This document shows, one piece after another, positions 41,046-50,733 of a DNA stretch of 64,000 nucleotides; the stretch's first letter is position 1, and the number at the start of each line of letters is the position of its first letter. The stretch comes from Terriglobia bacterium. Its GTDB lineage: Bacteria > Acidobacteriota > Terriglobia > Bryobacterales > Bryobacteraceae. Made by a program: the position numbers and the translations under genes. Location of the stretch: the NCBI GenBank assembly GCA_025350105.1, contig JANXYJ010000106.1, positions 1 to 64,000 on the forward strand, in the 5' to 3' direction. The notes under the pieces are model-generated. The model ran no database searches. It was not told the DNA's origin and was given only the letters and a program-made list of their open reading frames with translations.

Positions 41046-42311
41046 TTAGGCCTTCAGGTTGTGAATGGGAAAGCTCTTCGCATAAGCCGCCGCGTTTTTG
41101 GGATCGAACACGCCATCGGTAAGTTTCGCGGGGGCCAGATCCTTGACCGTTACTTTTACGCCCATGCTTTTCATGGCCGCTTCGTAAAGATCGGGACGCA
41201 GAACCTTCTCTGATACACCTTTGTAGTCCGGGCCCGGTTTCACCATGCCCCAACGTTCAAACTGCGTCATCCACCAGTAGCCGAAGGTGCGCGACGGGAA
41301 GTTGCAATTGCGCTGGGAGAAGATCATGTAATTGGGATCCTGCTCCTTGCGCCCATCGCCGTAATCGTATTTTCCCTGCAAACGATCCAGGATGATTTCC
41401 TTTGGACAATTGATGTAGGCCGGCCGCGAAACCACTTCCGCGACATTGGGCCGGTTGTCCATCTTGTCGATGTATTCGCTCGCCAGATGCAGTGCCTGCA
41501 GGATGGCGGTCACGGTTTTAGGATTCTTATCGGCAAATTCCTCGGTGAACGCGCAGACTTTTTCCGGGTGATCGGGCCACATCTTTTGCGTGGTGATGAC
41601 GGTATAGCCCACATCGTCGGCGATGGCCCGCAGATTCCACGGCTCTCCCACGCAGAAGCCATCCATCTTACCCACTTTCATGTTGGCCACCATTTGCGCC
41701 GGTGGAATGGTGATCAGGCTGATGTCCTTATCCGGATGGATGCCGCCGGAAGCCAGCCAGTAGCGTTCCCACATGGCGTGCGTGCCGGGGGGAAAGGTCA
41801 TCGCAAAAGTGAGCGGCGAGCCGGACGCTTTGGCTTGATCGGCGAACGGCTTCATGTCCTTGGCCGTTTTCACTTTGCCCTTGAATTTGTTAGCCAACGT
41901 GATGGCTTGGCCGTTGCGGTTGATCATCCAGGGAATCACCATCGGTTTCACGGGCGAACCCAGTAAACCCATCGTGGAAGCGAACGGCATACCGATCAGC
42001 ATGTGCGTGGTGTGATTTTCGCCGATGGAAAGCTTGTCGCGAATGGCGGCCCACGACGCTTCCTTCGAGATCACCGATTCTATGCCGAACTGCTTGAAAT
42101 AGCCCAGTTCGTGCGCCATTACGATGGAGGCACAATCGGTAAGCGCGATCATCCCGAAACGTACTTTCGGCGTTTCCGGCGCGTCGCTGGCGTAGGCCGT
42201 GCCCATCCACCCCTTGGGAAGGCCAGCCAACAACGTACCCAATGCTGTCTTCTTCAGAAACTCTCTGCGTTTGGTTTGCCCGTGTTTGGTTTGCCCGCGT
42301 TTGGTTTGCAT
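41046..42311 (-). CDS. nrtA: Nitrate/nitrite ABC transporter substrate-binding protein, Tat-exported
   Basis: This 421-residue binding protein is of the NrtA/CmpA type: 'VRFGMIALTDCASIVMAHELGYFKQFGIE', 'HMLIGMPFASTMGLLGSPVKPMVIPWMINRNGQAITL', 'FPPGTHAMWERYWLASGGIHPDKDI' and 'VGKMDGFCVGEPWNLRAI'. It has a Tat signal ('KRREFLKKTALGTLLAGLP') rather than a lipoprotein box. The n-region is lengthened by three 15-bp repeats (TKRGQ/TKHGQ/TKRRE). It precedes nrtB by 11 bp. The 135-bp gap to narK contains no gene. Confidence 0.94.
   Translation of the reverse strand: MQTKRGQTKHGQTKRREFLKKTALGTLLAGLPKGWMGTAYASDAPETPKVRFGMIALTDCASIVMAHELGYFKQFGIESVISKEASWAAIRDKLSIGENHTTHMLIGMPFASTMGLLGSPVKPMVIPWMINRNGQAITLANKFKGKVKTAKDMKPFADQAKASGSPLTFAMTFPPGTHAMWERYWLASGGIHPDKDISLITIPPAQMVANMKVGKMDGFCVGEPWNLRAIADDVGYTVITTQKMWPDHPEKVCAFTEEFADKNPKTVTAILQALHLASEYIDKMDNRPNVAEVVSRPAYINCPKEIILDRLQGKYDYGDGRKEQDPNYMIFSQRNCNFPSRTFGYWWMTQFERWGMVKPGPDYKGVSEKVLRPDLYEAAMKSMGVKVTVKDLAPAKLTDGVFDPKNAAAYAKSFPIHNLKA
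42267..42311. repeat. Three 15-bp tandem repeats in the NrtA Tat signal n-region
   Basis: GCGTTTGGTTTGCCC type units at 42267, 42282 and 42297. On the coding strand they give the QTKRG/QTKHG/QTKRR pentads right after the start codon, in frame. Confidence 0.88.
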
Positions 42312-42446
42312 GGTGACGAAACCCCTCTGTGTTGAATGTCTGTTTCTTTGAATCAGGCCTCAGACGTTGAGGGAAATCGCTGCGGCGCCTCACTGGGCCG
42401 CGGTAATGCAAACGTGGATTGCCGATTTAAACCTAAATCGAGACGG

Positions 42447-43799
42447 TTAATCGCTCATCGCGCCGGCGGGCTCCAACGAAGGCGCCAACACCGAGGCCAA
42501 CCGCGCGTCGATTTCAGCCTGTGCCACTTCTTCCTCTTGTTCGGAGAAACGGACGCCGAATACCAGAACGGAAACCACGCAAACCGTGGCGCCCAGCACC
42601 AACAGCACTTGGGTCCAGGGCATGGCGCCCTTGAACAAGAATCCGGCCAGCACCGAACCAACGTTGCCGCCCGCGCCGACGATGCCCGCCACCGCGCCCA
42701 ACGCTTTCTTGTTGACGAACGGCACCAGCGCATAGGTGGCTCCGTTGGACATTTTGATGAACAGCCCGGTGAGCATCATGGCCGCGATGGCGAAGGGCAG
42801 GAGGCGCATTTGCGAGAACAGCATCAGGGCCAGACCTTCGGCGCAAATGGTTACACCCAGCAGCATGGCGCGTCCACGCAGACCCCATTTTTGATGAAAG
42901 CGATCGCTCACCATGCCGCCCAGGGCACGGGCAAAAAGATTCATCATTCCGAAAGACCCGGCGACGATGCCCGCCGCCGTCAGCGCCAAATGGAAGTAAT
43001 CGGTGAAGTACAACGCCGCGATGTTGTCGATGGTCAACTCCATGCCAAAGCAAGCGCCGTAGATTACGAACAAGGCCCACACACGGGGGTCGCGGCAGGC
43101 CATGGCGAAAGCCCCGCCGGCGTTGGATTTGGTGGACATGGCGCCGCGAGCGCGCAGTTCTTTGAAGTCGCCATCAGCGGTGTCTTTGGTTAGTTTGTAG
43201 TAGGCGATGCCGGCCAGCAACATCATCACGCCGGGCACAAACATGGCCAGCCGCCAGCCTATGGCTTTGCTAAAACCCAGGCTGATAAATCCCGCGAATA
43301 GCAGCGGCATTACCATTTGTGTGACGCCGCCACCCAAGTTGCCCCAGCCGGCGGTGGTGGCGTTGGCGGTGCCCACGATGTTGGGCGCGAACATCACCGA
43401 GGTATGATACTGCGTCACGACGAACGACGCGCCAATGGCCCCGATGGCCACGCGGAAAATCAAAAACGTGGTGTAGTCATGCGCCAAACCCACGGCCATC
43501 ACCGGCAGCGAACCCAAAATCAACAACCAGGTATAGGCGCGGCGCGGACCAATATGATCACACAGCCAGCCAATCAACAAGCGAACCAGTACCGTAATCG
43601 CCACCGAGGCGATGGTGAGGTTGCCGATCTGAGCTTTGGTTAAATGTAGTTCCTGGCGGATCACCGGCATCAACGGAGCCAGGCCAAACCAGCCAAAGAA
43701 GCACAGAAAAAACGCCATCCACGTCATATGGAAGGCGCGCATGGACGGGCTGGAAAAATCGTTTAGACGGATGCGGGTTGCTTTATTCAGAATATTCAC
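42447..43799 (-). CDS. narK: NNP-family nitrate/nitrite MFS transporter
   Basis: This 450-residue, 12-helix protein belongs to the NarK/NasA family. Both nitrate signatures are visible: 'AGWGNLGGGVTQMVMPLLF' in helix 5 and 'GIVGAGGNVGSVLAGFLF' in helix 11 (the G-rich NNP motifs). The substrate-binding Arg region is 'LVRLLIGWLCDHIGPRRAYTW'. The GTG at 43799 ('MNILNKATRIRLNDFSSPSMRAFHMTW') is preferred, with AGGAG about 11 nt upstream. It lies between nirD and nrtA, so the cluster holds two nitrate uptake systems. The 189 bp between it and nirD contain no ORF; possibly a promoter. Confidence 0.92.
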   Translation of the reverse strand: MNILNKATRIRLNDFSSPSMRAFHMTWMAFFLCFFGWFGLAPLMPVIRQELHLTKAQIGNLTIASVAITVLVRLLIGWLCDHIGPRRAYTWLLILGSLPVMAVGLAHDYTTFLIFRVAIGAIGASFVVTQYHTSVMFAPNIVGTANATTAGWGNLGGGVTQMVMPLLFAGFISLGFSKAIGWRLAMFVPGVMMLLAGIAYYKLTKDTADGDFKELRARGAMSTKSNAGGAFAMACRDPRVWALFVIYGACFGMELTIDNIAALYFTDYFHLALTAAGIVAGSFGMMNLFARALGGMVSDRFHQKWGLRGRAMLLGVTICAEGLALMLFSQMRLLPFAIAAMMLTGLFIKMSNGATYALVPFVNKKALGAVAGIVGAGGNVGSVLAGFLFKGAMPWTQVLLVLGATVCVVSVLVFGVRFSEQEEEVAQAEIDARLASVLAPSLEPAGAMSD

Positions 43800-43988
43800 G
43801 AAAGTCAGTTCTCCTTGGGTTCGACTGCAGGGTCTGCACACGCACATTGGCTCCAACAGGGAGATTATTCAGAACCACTAGGGGACACCCGTTCGCATCC
43901 GCTCAGTTGACTGTGGCGATCGGACGAAGATTGAATCTGACGAGGATGATCAAACACGCCTCACACGGGGAGGCCAGACAAACAAAAA

Positions 43989-44342
43989 CTAAGCTGCGGC
44001 GTCTTCGTAGGCTTTACGCGCGCCGGCCAGATCTACATAAATCACGCCACCTTCCACCTTGGTCGGATACGTGGCGACGCAAGCCGGTTCAGTAGCACGC
44101 ACAGCCATGCCGGTTTCCAGATCGAAGCGCCGCGCATGCAGCGGACACACCACGCTGGTGCCGGAGACGATGCCATCGCACAATGGCCCGCCCTTGTGCG
44201 GACACTTGTTTTCGATGGTGAGGTAGCGGCCGCCAATATTGAAGATGGCGATCTCCTGGCTGCCTGCGTTGACGGCGCGGCCTTCGCGCGGCGGAATATT
44301 TTCTACAGGCGTGATGGCGGTCCAAATAATTTGGTCGGTCAT
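43989..44342 (-). CDS. nirD: Nitrite reductase small subunit NirD (Rieske-type)
   Basis: This 117-residue protein carries a Rieske [2Fe-2S] site with both halves intact: 'CPHKGGPLCDG' and 'CPLHARRFDLETG'. It is the small subunit of the NADH-dependent siroheme nitrite reductase. The start overlaps the nirB stop by 4 bp (ATGA), so translation is coupled and the two subunits are made together. Length is normal for bacterial NirD. Confidence 0.95.
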   Translation of the reverse strand: MTDQIIWTAITPVENIPPREGRAVNAGSQEIAIFNIGGRYLTIENKCPHKGGPLCDGIVSGTSVVCPLHARRFDLETGMAVRATEPACVATYPTKVEGGVIYVDLAGARKAYEDAAA

Positions 44343-46810
44343 ACGGAAGCCTCTATCCTCATTGCTGGATTTTGCAGCGGCTCAATCTGCACGAATTGCG
44401 TGGGATTCACTGGATTCTCACCTTCGGTCCAGGCATCCTTCGATAATTTTTTGGAGCGCGCCAGCCGTTCCAGCAAATCTCGCTTTTCGGCATCCGGCGC
44501 GTAGACGGTGTCTTTACGAATTTTTTCTATACCAAGGCGCTCCACGAAATCGTAGGTGCGTTCCAAGTAATTTGCGTTTTCGCGGTAGTACTGGAAGAAC
44601 AGGTCGCTGGCCTCCAGCGCTTGTTCGGTCGTTTCCACGGTGATCAATAAATCGGCTTTGCGTACTGATTTCCCGGCCGCGCCTCCCACCACCACTTGCC
44701 AGCTGCCTTCCTGGCCGATCAAGCCTAGATCCTTCACCGTCGCCTCCGCGCAATTGCGCGGGCAGCCCACCACACCCATTTTGTATTTGTGCGGAGTGAA
44801 TAGATTTTCCAGACGCCGTTCCAGTTCAATGCCGGCGCTAGTGGAATCCTGCACGCCGAAGCGGCAGAACTGGGTGCCCACGCAGGTCTTCACCATGCGC
44901 ACGCCTTTGGTATAGGCCTGACCCGAGGGCATGCCCAGATCTTTCCAAACGCTGGGCAGATCTGCTTTCTTGATTCCCAGCAAATCGATGCGCTGGCTGC
45001 CGGTGACCTTCACCATCGGTACGTTATATTTGTCGGCGACGTCGGCAATGCGCCGCAGTTCATCCGGTGTGGTGACACCTCCGCGCATGCGCGGAATCAC
45101 CGAAAACGTTCCGTCTTTCTGAATGTTGGCGTGCACCCGGTCATTAATGAAGCGCGCCGAGCGATCCTCTTCATGATCGCCGCACCACAGCATATCCAAC
45201 ATGTAGCTGAGGGCCGGCTTGCACACTTCGCAACCTTTGCGGTTGCCGTAAACGGTGAGCACTTCTTCCACGGACTTCAGCTTTTGACCTTTGATGATGT
45301 CGCGCAGTTGTTCGTAAGAAAACGGTACGCACGCGCACATCGTCGTGCGGGTTTCTTCCTGGAAATTCGGCGTTACCGCGCGCAGTAGCTTTTCGCACAG
45401 GCCAGTGCAGGTTCCGCAACTTGTCGAGGCGCGGGTGCGTTCCTTCAATCCCGCCAGCGTTGTGATGCCGTGTTTGTGAATCGCCTGCACGATATCGCCC
45501 TTGCGCACGCCGTTGCAGCCGCAAATGGTTTCGCTATCGGGCATGGCGGCCACTTCCAGCCCGGGATCGGCGTCCCGCGGCGGAAACAGAATCGTGCGGC
45601 GATGCGGCGTCAGATCGGTTCCACCGCGCATCCAATCCAGGTATTGGTGTTCGTCTTCAATGTCACCAACCAGGATCACGCCCTGCAGTTGATTGTCTTT
45701 GATCAGCAGCTTCTTGTAGACGCCCAGCGAGGGATCCTCGTACTTCACCTCTTCCACACCGGGTTGGCCGGCGTGGATGGAGCCTGCGGAGAAAATATCC
45801 ACGCCCATGATCTTCAGCTTGGTGGAGGGCGAAGCTCCTTCAAATGTTTGCGTGCGCGTACCGTTGAGTGTGGACGCCAGCACGCGGCCTTGTTCAAACA
45901 GGGGCGCCACCAGGCCGAACGTCTGGCCGCGATGTTCAGTGCATTCTCCCACCGCGAAAATATGCGGATCGGAGGTCTCCATGTAGTCGTTGACGATGAT
46001 GCCACGGCGGGTATCCAGACCCGCCTGCTTGGCCAGATCGGTATTGGGGCGAATGCCGGCGGCAAGAACCACCAGGTCCGCTTCCAATTCTTCGCCTGAC
46101 GCAAATCGCAGACCGTCCACCCGCCCGTTGCCAAACAGCGCCGCGGTTTGTTGCGGCAGCATCACTTTAATGCCCAGGCTTTCGATTTTGCGCTTCAGAT
46201 ATTCGCCGCCGGTGGCGTCCAACTGGCGGTCCATCAGCGTTTCCATCAAGTGAACCACGGTGACGTCGCAGCCGCGCACCTGCAATCCGCGCGCGGCCTC
46301 CAGGCCCAGAAGTCCGCCGCCAATCACCACCGCTTTCAAGCCCGGTCGCGCTTTTTCGAGCAGCGCACGCGTGTCGTCCCGCGTACGGAACACATGAACG
46401 TTCTTTTTCTCCACACCAGGAATGGGGGGGATGAACGCGCTGCTGCCGGTGGCCAGAATCAGTTTGTCGTATTCGGTGACGCCGCCGTCTTCGTCAATCA
46501 CCCGGCGGTTTTCACGGTCGATGCGGGCAATTTTTACCCCCAAACGCGCGCGAATACTGTTGTTTTGATACCACTCAATATCATTGATGACAATTTCTTC
46601 GGGCGATTTTTCCCCGGCCAGCACCAGCGACAAAAGAATGCGGTTGTAGTTGACGTGGGTTTCATCGCCGAAGATGGTGATGTCGAAATCGTGCGGCTGC
46701 TTCAGGATCTGCTCGACGCAGGAAACGCCGGCCATGCCATTGCCGACCAGCACCAGCTGCTGAGTTCGGCCCCGGCTTTGGTCAAGGGTTTGATCCATTT
46801 GCTCGCTCAT
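44339..46810 (-). CDS. nirB: Nitrite reductase large subunit NirB (NAD(P)H, siroheme)
   Basis: The 823-residue enzyme reduces nitrite to ammonium with six electrons from NAD(P)H. Domain order: FAD/NAD(P) pyridine nucleotide-disulfide reductase ('LVLVGNGMAGVSCVEQIL', 'AVVIGGGLLGLEAARGL'), two BFD-like [2Fe-2S] modules ('ICGCNGVRKGDIVQAI...SCGTCTGLC' and 'MCACVPFSYEQLRDII...GCEVCKPAL'), then the siroheme/[4Fe-4S] domain with 'CVGTQFC' and 'CPRNC'. The ATG at 46810 overlaps the nasC stop. Two BFD modules are seen in many assimilatory NirB enzymes. Confidence 0.95.
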   Translation of the reverse strand: MSEQMDQTLDQSRGRTQQLVLVGNGMAGVSCVEQILKQPHDFDITIFGDETHVNYNRILLSLVLAGEKSPEEIVINDIEWYQNNSIRARLGVKIARIDRENRRVIDEDGGVTEYDKLILATGSSAFIPPIPGVEKKNVHVFRTRDDTRALLEKARPGLKAVVIGGGLLGLEAARGLQVRGCDVTVVHLMETLMDRQLDATGGEYLKRKIESLGIKVMLPQQTAALFGNGRVDGLRFASGEELEADLVVLAAGIRPNTDLAKQAGLDTRRGIIVNDYMETSDPHIFAVGECTEHRGQTFGLVAPLFEQGRVLASTLNGTRTQTFEGASPSTKLKIMGVDIFSAGSIHAGQPGVEEVKYEDPSLGVYKKLLIKDNQLQGVILVGDIEDEHQYLDWMRGGTDLTPHRRTILFPPRDADPGLEVAAMPDSETICGCNGVRKGDIVQAIHKHGITTLAGLKERTRASTSCGTCTGLCEKLLRAVTPNFQEETRTTMCACVPFSYEQLRDIIKGQKLKSVEEVLTVYGNRKGCEVCKPALSYMLDMLWCGDHEEDRSARFINDRVHANIQKDGTFSVIPRMRGGVTTPDELRRIADVADKYNVPMVKVTGSQRIDLLGIKKADLPSVWKDLGMPSGQAYTKGVRMVKTCVGTQFCRFGVQDSTSAGIELERRLENLFTPHKYKMGVVGCPRNCAEATVKDLGLIGQEGSWQVVVGGAAGKSVRKADLLITVETTEQALEASDLFFQYYRENANYLERTYDFVERLGIEKIRKDTVYAPDAEKRDLLERLARSKKLSKDAWTEGENPVNPTQFVQIEPLQNPAMRIEASV

Positions 46811-49050
46811 GAATTGGCTCCTGCATGCGCCAGCGTCTTCTCCACGCGCACCGCGCATTGTTTGTAATTGGGCTCGCGCGAGATGGGATCGAAGGCATCC
46901 TGCGTCACTTCATTTACGTTGGTCTCGGCGAAATGAAACGGCATGAAAACCTGGCCCGGCGCGGTGATTTCGGTTAGGCGAAGTTCCACTCCATGAATCC
47001 GGCCACGGCGCGAAACCACGTCGATCGATTGATGGCTGTGCAAGCCCAGCTTCTTGGCATCGCGCGGATTCATCTCGAGCCACGCCCTTGGCGAAAGACG
47101 CTCCAGGATGGGAACTTCCTTGGTTTTGGTGCGCGTGTGCCAGTGCTCCACGGTGCGGCCGGTATTTAAGATGAAGGGATACTCGCCGCCCGGTTGTTCT
47201 GGAAACGGAGCCCACTCCGTGCACACCAGTTTGGCTCTGCCATCGGCAGTTTGAAATTGTCCGTCGGCATACAATCGTGAAGTCGCTACCGGCGCCGCGC
47301 CTTCGGTGAGCGGCCACTGCACGGCACCGTGCTCCGCCAGCATGTGATAGTTGATGCCGGAGTAATCGCACAACCGGCCTTTCGAAACCAGCCGCCATTC
47401 GTTGAAAGCGTCTTCCACTGTCTTCCAGCCCGGATACAACTCTTCACGCATCCCTAGCTTCTCAGCCAGTGCCAGAAAAATATCGAAATCCGAACGCGCC
47501 TCACCCACCGGCGTCACGGCTTTGTTCACCTTGCTCACGCGGCGTTCGGAGTTGGTGTAGGTGCCTTCCTTTTCTCCCCAGATGGCCGCAGGCAGAACCA
47601 GATCGGCCAGTTCGGTTGTCGGCGTGGGATGATAGCCATCCTGGACAACCAGGAAATCCAGATTGGAAAGCCCGTTGCGCAGCACATCCTGATTGGGATA
47701 GGAAACCAGCGGATTGGTAGCGATGATCCACAGCGCGCGAATCTTTTTCGCGACGGTGGCTTCAATGATGTCAGGATAGGCCAAGCCGCGTTGCGCCGGC
47801 AATCGAGATTCATGGATGCCCCAGATGCTGGCAAGCTCCGCGCGGTCTTCGGAATTATCAAATTTGCGGTAGCCCGGCATACTGGATGCGAAGCCCGCTT
47901 CGCGCGTACCCATGGCGTTGCATTGGCCGGTGATGGAAAATGGCGAGGCGCCGGTGCGGCCAATTTGCCCGGTGAGCAGCGCCAGATTGCAGATCGCATT
48001 CACTGTGGCCGTGCCCAGGGTGCTGTGATTCACGCCCATGGTCCAGCCGATGAAGCCCGCTTTGGCCCGTCCGTATAGAAACGCCGTTTTGTGCAGCACA
48101 TCCAGACTGATGCCGGTAATGTTTGAAACGTACTCCGGCGTATATTTTTCCAGAAATGTTTCGAGTTCCGCGAACCCTCTGGTGTGCGCGGCCACATATT
48201 CGCGGTCGATCAGGTTGTAGCTGATCAATATATGCGCGATGCCGTTCAGCAGCGCCAGGTCCGAACGCGGTTTCAATGGCAGATGAATATCGGCCATCAT
48301 GGCCGTCTTGGAGACGCGCGGATCGGCCACAATCACTGTTTTCTGCTGGCGATTCGCTTCCAGATATTGGCACAGAATCGGGTGGTTGTCGGCTAAATTG
48401 GCCCCGATCAGCAGCACGACGTCGGCGCGTTCCATATCTTCGTACGCACCAGGAGGCCCATCGCTACCGAAAGAAATCTTGTAGCCCGAAACGGCGCTCG
48501 CCATGCACAACGTCGTATTGCCGTCGTAGTTGTTGGTGCCCAAACCCAACTGCACCAGCTTTCCCAGCGTATAAAACTCTTCGGTGACCAATTGCCCGGT
48601 GCTTAAAACACCCAGTGCCTCCGGCCCGTATTTGGCTTGCGTCGCGCGGAAGCGTTCGGCCATCACCGTCAACGCTTCATCCCAGCTCACCCGCACCAGT
48701 TTCCCGTCCTTACGGAGCAGCGGGTATTTCGCGCGATTGTCTGTATCGATAATGTAGTGTTCCGAAAGGCCCTTAGGACACAGCTTGCCTCGGTTTACTG
48801 GATGCGCGGCATGGGGTCGCGAAGCAATGGCCTTGTCGTCCTTCACACCAATTTCGATACCGCAACCAACCGAACAATAGCCACAAGTGGTGGGCACCCA
48901 ATGGTCCGGAATCTTTTTCGCCGACGTGTAGCCCGTGGATTCGCTGCGCGCGAAGGCGTACTCTTCTTTCAAGGTATCCAGACCCAGAACCCGCAGTAAG
49001 TTCAAACCGCCGCTTTTCGGGCTGCCACTTTTCAAACCAACGTTCTTCAT
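46807..49050 (-). CDS. nasC: Cytoplasmic molybdopterin nitrate reductase, NasC/NarB type
   Basis: The 747-residue molybdoenzyme reduces nitrate to nitrite. The N-terminal [4Fe-4S] site is 'CGYCSVGCGIEIG...GKLCPKG' (Cys-x2-Cys-x3-Cys-x27-Cys). The Mo-bis-MGD core follows ('LLIGANLADNHPILCQYLEANRQQKTVIVADPRVSKTA', 'GWTMGVNHSTLGTATVNAICNLALLTGQIGRTGASPFSITGQCNAMGTREAG'), and the C-terminal cap ends near 'NEVTQDAFDPISREPNYKQCAVRVEK'. No signal peptide, so it is cytoplasmic. It lacks the C-terminal [2Fe-2S] domain of some NasA enzymes. ATG 49050 overlaps the stop of the FeS/membrane gene. Electrons should come from that subunit rather than from a NasB or ferredoxin. Confidence 0.9.
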   Translation of the reverse strand: MKNVGLKSGSPKSGGLNLLRVLGLDTLKEEYAFARSESTGYTSAKKIPDHWVPTTCGYCSVGCGIEIGVKDDKAIASRPHAAHPVNRGKLCPKGLSEHYIIDTDNRAKYPLLRKDGKLVRVSWDEALTVMAERFRATQAKYGPEALGVLSTGQLVTEEFYTLGKLVQLGLGTNNYDGNTTLCMASAVSGYKISFGSDGPPGAYEDMERADVVLLIGANLADNHPILCQYLEANRQQKTVIVADPRVSKTAMMADIHLPLKPRSDLALLNGIAHILISYNLIDREYVAAHTRGFAELETFLEKYTPEYVSNITGISLDVLHKTAFLYGRAKAGFIGWTMGVNHSTLGTATVNAICNLALLTGQIGRTGASPFSITGQCNAMGTREAGFASSMPGYRKFDNSEDRAELASIWGIHESRLPAQRGLAYPDIIEATVAKKIRALWIIATNPLVSYPNQDVLRNGLSNLDFLVVQDGYHPTPTTELADLVLPAAIWGEKEGTYTNSERRVSKVNKAVTPVGEARSDFDIFLALAEKLGMREELYPGWKTVEDAFNEWRLVSKGRLCDYSGINYHMLAEHGAVQWPLTEGAAPVATSRLYADGQFQTADGRAKLVCTEWAPFPEQPGGEYPFILNTGRTVEHWHTRTKTKEVPILERLSPRAWLEMNPRDAKKLGLHSHQSIDVVSRRGRIHGVELRLTEITAPGQVFMPFHFAETNVNEVTQDAFDPISREPNYKQCAVRVEKTLAHAGANS

Positions 49051-50579
49051 GCTGCCGCCCTTTCCGATGACGTAAACGCCGCCGCCATGTTCTTGGGAAC
49101 CACGCTGATGAAGAACAGAAACCGGCCCAGCCATTCCCCGCCCAGCGCCAAGACAAACGCCAGTGCGATCACCCAGCCGCGCGTGCCCATTACGGGGATC
49201 AGGATGCCTGCCACCACCAGGATCGCCAGCCGGGTCACGAATAGATTCTGCAATCGCCCGGAGAGGAGTAACGACGACGCCCTTAGTTCAAACACATCGG
49301 TCCGCGAAAGCCATAAAAATTTCAAGGCCTGCGTTGTTAACTGTGCGCCCCCGCCCGCTGCGGCCGCATACAAGACCCATGAACTGGGTGCCAGCAGCGA
49401 AACAAACAAAGGACCCAGCAGCAGCGCCGTGGAGAAAAACTCCGCGATGGTGTACGCGGTGCACCAAGCCGGCCGCGCTTTCACCATATAGATGCGAGCG
49501 GAACTGGTGACACCCGCAATGCCGGCCAGCACTGTCATCAACCCGGCGGCGCCCCGCCCAGGTAAATCGAACAGCAACATGCCGGCGAACAGGCTGGCGG
49601 CTCCGGCGAAAAGCGAAAGCGTCAACACTTCACGGCTCAACCAGGAACGGCGCAGACCTTTTAAAGCGCGCCATGCGTAAATCGGCCGACCCAAATGCAG
49701 CGTCGAAGCACCTAAACTGATGCCTGCCAGAGTAAGTGATGCCAGCGCGCCAATCTTCAAGTCCGCAGCCTTGCCCAGGAAATCGCGTCCCAGTAAATCC
49801 AGCAACCACAAAACCGCGAACGCGCCCACCGAAAGCTGCGTCAGCACCAACATAAAAACCAAAGGCCAGTGCGGATGTTCCGGTTCCACGCGCTCTAAAT
49901 CCACGCGGCCGGTATCGGGAACCATGTTTTCCGGCAGTGTCACGCGGGTGGTGGAGATGCTATCGTCCGCCGAGGGCAGGCCCGGCGCATTCGCGGAAAG
50001 ATAATCGCGGCGCCAATCCGCAATGTTTACAATCTCAATCGCGATGGCCCCTTCCGGGCACGCACCCACGCACGCCGGAGCCACTCCATCACTCAAACGG
50101 TTGTGGCACATGTCACACTTGCCCACCACGCCACGCTCCGCATTGTACTGCGGCACGCCGTAGGAGCAATTCCAGGTACAGTACTGGCAACCAATGCAGG
50201 CATCGGCGCTATGCAGCACCACGCCGGTGTTGAGATCTTTAGTGTAAGCTTCCGTTGGGCAACCAATTAGGCAGGATGGCTCCACACAATGGTTGCAGCC
50301 CATCGAAAGATAATGGCGCTGCGTATCTGGATAGTAACCACCTTCTATTTCACCCACCCGGCGCCAGTTGATCGCCGCCGGATTGCCGTTTTGTTCGTTG
50401 CAGGCCACTACGCAGCATTTGCAGCCAATGCACTTCGTCATATCGAAGTGAAAACGGTATTGTTCACCGGCTTCCAGTCCGCGTTCTGGAATCAGCCGGT
50501 GCGGTTCTGCTTCCAGTTGCACCAAACCTTTCGGCGCCATTGAAAGCAGCGAACTGTCCATTAGTGGAAGGGTAGTCAT
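49047..50579 (-). CDS. DmsB-DmsC-like fusion: four-cluster ferredoxin plus integral membrane anchor
   Basis: The 510-residue protein joins two subunits that are usually separate. Residues about 45-230 are a DmsB/NrfC-type ferredoxin with four Cys clusters ('CIGCKCCVVAC', 'GCNHCVEPSCLIGCP', 'CIGCQYCTWNCSYGVP', 'KCDMCHNRL...PACVGACPEGAI'). Residues about 250-500 are a DmsC-type eight-helix quinol-oxidising anchor ('WPLVFMLVLTQLSVGAFAVLWLL', 'LGRPIYAWRALKGLRRSWLSREVLTLSLF'). It overlaps nasC by 4 bp and heads the nitrate cluster, so it most likely passes menaquinol electrons to the nitrate reductase on the cytoplasmic side. The ATG at 50579 is chosen over the upstream GTG; neither has a strong ribosome site. 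Confidence 0.88.
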   Translation of the reverse strand: MTTLPLMDSSLLSMAPKGLVQLEAEPHRLIPERGLEAGEQYRFHFDMTKCIGCKCCVVACNEQNGNPAAINWRRVGEIEGGYYPDTQRHYLSMGCNHCVEPSCLIGCPTEAYTKDLNTGVVLHSADACIGCQYCTWNCSYGVPQYNAERGVVGKCDMCHNRLSDGVAPACVGACPEGAIAIEIVNIADWRRDYLSANAPGLPSADDSISTTRVTLPENMVPDTGRVDLERVEPEHPHWPLVFMLVLTQLSVGAFAVLWLLDLLGRDFLGKAADLKIGALASLTLAGISLGASTLHLGRPIYAWRALKGLRRSWLSREVLTLSLFAGAASLFAGMLLFDLPGRGAAGLMTVLAGIAGVTSSARIYMVKARPAWCTAYTIAEFFSTALLLGPLFVSLLAPSSWVLYAAAAGGGAQLTTQALKFLWLSRTDVFELRASSLLLSGRLQNLFVTRLAILVVAGILIPVMGTRGWVIALAFVLALGGEWLGRFLFFISVVPKNMAAAFTSSERAAA

Positions 50580-50733
50580 TGAGGAGCCTTGTTTCCGCTT
50601 AAACACACGTATCCCGAAGAAGGCATTTGCGACGAAATGCGCTCAGGCGCAAGTCGAGTGCGAATACACGATCAACAGGGCAATGGCTCCGGCTAGGAGT
50701 TTACAGGTGGGAAAACGACAAGGGTCCCAGGAT

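Noticed and set aside
46807-50579. DMSO reductase or polysulfide reductase operon
   Set aside because: The membrane/FeS gene looks DmsBC-like, but the catalytic subunit has no Tat signal and is followed by nirBD and nitrate transporters, so nitrate reductase is the better reading.
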